64,000 bases of DNA, from NCBI RefSeq assembly GCF_003073045.1, contig NC_037590.1, positions 33,922,327 through 33,986,326 on the forward strand. Direction: 5' to 3'. Source of the DNA: Pomacea canaliculata. Its lineage: Eukaryota > Mollusca > Gastropoda > Architaenioglossa > Ampullariidae. A program made the position numbers and the translations under genes. The notes beneath the pieces were generated by a model. The model saw only the letters and a program-made list of their open reading frames with translations, ran no database searches and was not told the origin of the DNA. Position 1 is the first letter of the stretch, and every line of letters starts with the position of its first letter. Below, in pieces: positions 61,500 through 64,000 of the stretch.

Positions 61500-61590
61500 C
61501 TCTATAAAGCACAACTTGTGATTTAGGGTTTTGAACCCTGGTCACATTATTCCTATAGCCGTTTGACTACCCTGGTCTTAGCGACAGTAG
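61500..61590 (-). mobile_element. tRNA-derived SINE-like fragment
   Basis: On the minus strand, GGTAGTCAAACGGCTATAGGA (complement of 61551-61571, an A-box-like stretch) is followed by AGGGTTCAAAACCCT (complement of 61525-61539), a palindromic B-box arm like a tRNA T-stem and loop. Confidence 0.5.
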
Positions 61591-62915
61591 ACAAGAGTGA
61601 AGGTCCTATTGTCTCACTGAATATGTACAGGGCCCCAGAAGTCGAAGGGAGAGTTCACCCTTCTTCCGCCGCCATCTATCTGATATACTGGGACGATCGG
61701 GTTTCCACTAACGTTGAATGAACAGACAGGATTGGATGAGCAGCGCTTATCCATTCACTGACCGGAGCGAACCTCCGACCAGTACTGCAGTGGTAGCTGT
61801 CGTAAGCTGTTACATACTCGGAGAGAGCTTCCAGAAGCAGTCTTTGTGAGACCATTTTTGATGTCCTCAGCGCTGAAATGTTGACACTGGCTTTCTCTGT
61901 CTCTCCTCCCTGTCTCTGTCTCTCTGTGAGCTGGTGTCGCAGACGACACCGTCTGTGAAGGCAGCAGGTGTTTCGCGTGCTGGTTGGTAGCCGCAGTGTG
62001 GCGGCCGATCTCTTTGATTAGCTGTTGACGTCGAACGACCGCTGGCCGCGTGATGGTGAGGGAAGCTGCCTCGGCCAACTGCAAACGCCAGCAGCGTTCC
62101 CTTCAGAAAAAAATATTTTTGAAAAGGTGGAAAACGCTTGCCGTTCGTTGCCTTCCGCCAACGCTGGCCACACGCGCGACTACAGGCAGGCGAGCGAGCG
62201 CACGCGCGTGCGTGCGGCCACAGAAAACGCTTTCCGTGAGTGAGGAACTCAGTGCAAGCGTGTTGAAGACTGTTAGTACCTACCTACACATTCCGCTAAA
62301 GAGTCGCTAGGCGACGAGAGTAAGACTAACGCGGAGGGTGAAACTCCGGGTGTTTCACCAATGGTCGCTGGCAGAAACTACTTTCTTTTGATGAACTAAC
62401 CCCCTTTCTTCCCTTTACCTCCACCTGTCCCCTCCCTCCTTCCCTCCTTCCCTCCCTCCCGCTCACTTCACCTTTGTTCCTCATCCACCACCTCCTCGTG
62501 CAACGCAAGTTGAGGTAGAACACATCGCCACAGCACGTGTGAACCGGTAAGGCGAGGACAAGAGTTTCGCGTCTGGAACAATTCTGCGAGTTCCTGTGAG
62601 TGTACCCTCCCTCGCGCCTCTTTCAAGTGGCCGCGGTTGCATCGCAGGAGCCGCATCTCAAGCACCGGAGATTGAGAGAGAGGCTGTCTGTGAATGACCC
62701 ACACCATTCGTAAGTCCGCGAGAGAACTGCTTTCAGTTTCCGTGCTCTCTTTGCTCCCACACCTACCTTTACTCCGAGTTGAAATTCGGGGGAAAAGAAT
62801 GCGGCATCTTGTGACGAGCGCCATCATCGTACTGTTGTGTCCGTCTCACTGAGTGACAGTCGCCGGCGACAGTGTTAGTGTTAGTGTTAGTGGCTGACCC
62901 CTTGGTTTGTCTGCA

Positions 62916-63095
62916 ATGGCTCTGTGGTCAGCTCGACCAGCGCTGTACAAGCTGAGCTGCGGAGGTTTGCTCTTGGGGTTTGTGATATTCCTGGTGGGCT
63001 TTTCCACGCCTTACTGGCTGCTGCATACAGACTTTGCCCTGGGGGCGCACCTGGGGCTCTGGGAGTACTGCAGCGACAGGTGTCTCAGTCTTGAG
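62916..63095 (+). CDS. Claudin-like membrane protein, first coding exon (partial gene)
   Basis: The start ATG is at 62916. Residues 15-36 form a hydrophobic first span (LSCGGLLLGFVIFLVGFSTPYW). The extracellular loop then has the claudin/PMP22 signature: W after the span, then GAHLGLWEYC and a second C four residues later. The exon can end at 63095 (GAG then GTAAGA) or at 63107 (GAAG then GTGAGT); both are good donors and the downstream exons are not in the window. The layout of span 1 and the GLW-C-C loop matches the gene at 50611-52568 on the same strand, but the sequences differ, so any duplication is old. No second exon is recognisable by 64000. Confidence 0.75.
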
Positions 63096-63777
63096 GTAAG
63101 AGAAGGTGAGTGTAGCTTTGCTTCACAAACGTCTCATAATATATGTGTTTGTGTGTACGCGCGTGCGTGCATGTGAGACTGAGAGAGAGAGACAGACATT
63201 TCTTTGTTTGCTTGTTTGTATTTATTATCTTAACGTATCACCCAGCCTGTAAACATACACTCTGCAAACATTCCTGATAGCATTGGAACAGCGCTGTAGC
63301 TACCCGCCCATCCGCTGGGCATGGCTCCAGAGTGAGATATGCTGCCTGAGGCACAAGAAGTTTTTATCGTTTTCATGAGTGTCCGTCAACAGCCCTCGGG
63401 GTTAGTGACTCGAATGGGTGCATTGGGCTTCTCGCTTCTTTTATTCAAGGGAGCGAGGAGCTGATGAACCTTTTAGTGATGACGTTAACATAAATGGAAG
63501 ACGCCTCGGCACAGTTCACTTCCTCGTTGTCAGAGCATCGTGGCCGACCTGCAGATGCGGCCATTTTATCGATGGCAATAGGTAAAATGCTCATGCACAA
63601 CACCTGGTAATAATTTCTGTATTTACCTTTTTCTAGTACAGGTAGAGGCTGGCACAAGACAGGATGTCTGTCTCCTCCTAGCGAGGTTACATCGAGTCTA
63701 GTATTTCGTGTCAGTTTTAGAGCGGTTTGGTAGAATTTGCCGAATATAATATCCTCCTCCTCCTCCTCCTCCTCCTC

Positions 63778-63829
<52 letters not shown>

Positions 63830-64000
63830 GCAGCATCTTCATCTTGTTCTTCATCTTCATCTTCTTGAAATATTCGGTGAATTTGAACATTTTGTTGGCA
63901 GGATATATGTATGCTTGTCACTGTGTGTTAATAAGAGTTTTTAATGACTAATTAGCGTATCTGTGTCTGCAAGTGTGTGTGTGGTTTGCTTTGCTTGTGG
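63096..64000 (+). other. Start of the first intron of the second claudin-like gene
   Basis: No further exon is visible. It holds GT tracts (63140-63170), a GA run, and a compound microsatellite at 63751-63868. Confidence 0.5.
63751..63868 (+). repeat. Compound trinucleotide microsatellite (TCC)n(TCA)n(GCA)n plus TCATCT runs
   Basis: About nine TCC, nine TCA/CAT and nine GCA units in series, then ATCTTC-type repeats. The acidic and alanine-rich frame read from the minus strand is a product of the repeat. Confidence 0.9.

Larger units (their letters stand above)
56461..62915. other. Intergenic region left of the second claudin-like gene
   Basis: No gene is supportable. It holds an inverted repeat (57445-57660), poly-T (about 58583-58595) with T/G-rich sequence, a GTC/CGT trinucleotide run (58836-58860), poly-T runs near 59525 and 60500, a SINE-like head at 61500-61590, and a pyrimidine-rich CCTCCCTCC tract (62420-62465). 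From about 61,650 onward GC rises, consistent with a promoter and 5' leader for the gene starting at 62916. Confidence 0.5.

Noticed and set aside
63445-63921. 158-codon minus-strand frame with Asp, Glu and Ala runs
   Set aside because: The runs come from the TCC/TCA/GCA microsatellite, and the flanks have no protein-like character.
1-64000. CRISPR array, operon-like or bacterial defence clusters
   Set aside because: The window is clearly eukaryotic, with spliced genes. The direct repeats seen are microsatellites or tandem duplications without regular spacers.

Overview
This is a eukaryotic, intron-rich, AT-leaning genomic segment, most likely from a mollusc and probably a gastropod. That placement is inference. 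It rests on the lophotrochozoan-like MRE11, USO1 and CFAP96 proteins, a small secreted C1q-domain gene of the kind expanded in molluscs, several tRNA-derived SINEs, and an RTE-like LINE. No operons, rRNA genes, functional tRNA genes or CRISPR arrays are present.

Layout, left to right. (1) 66-7539, minus strand: MRE11, the double-strand-break nuclease, in seven coding exons. Its third coding intron holds a decayed LINE (2347-5312) flanked by a perfect 12-bp target-site duplication. (2) 8601-15263, plus strand: CFAP96 (C4orf47 family), divergent from MRE11 across about 1 kb. It carries two homologous 76-nt versions of exon 4 that can only be used one at a time. (3) 19430-30842, minus strand: USO1/p115, the ER-Golgi tether, with 22 coding exons reconstructed end to end and convergent with CFAP96. 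(4) 32759-34284, minus strand: a secreted C1q-domain protein whose upstream flank is a 355-bp tandem duplication. (5) 39859-44585, plus strand: a second, inverted MRE11-like gene that keeps the exon plan and catalytic motifs but has several single-base frame breaks and has lost the glycine/arginine-rich region. (6) 50611-52568, plus strand: a four-membrane-span claudin/PMP22-like gene. (7) 54768-56460, minus strand: a rhodopsin-like GPCR with a disrupted frame. (8) 62916 to beyond 63107, plus strand: the first exon of another claudin-like gene that runs off or further into the right side of the window.

The functional genes are ordinary housekeeping, ciliary, membrane and innate-immunity genes with no visible shared pathway. 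MRE11 and CFAP96 may share a bidirectional promoter. The large spaces (35-39.8, 44.6-50.6 and 56.5-62.9 kb) hold short repeats, SINE pieces and microsatellites and no gene I can support. The most notable signals are the CFAP96 mutually exclusive exon pair and the inverted MRE11 paralogue. The four genes that look functional over their whole length (USO1, CFAP96, C1q and the first claudin-like gene) read cleanly through every splice junction. This argues that the breaks in the MRE11 copy and the GPCR are real decay rather than general sequence error. All exon boundaries are read by eye from splice signals, reading phase and remembered family sequences; nothing was aligned by software.
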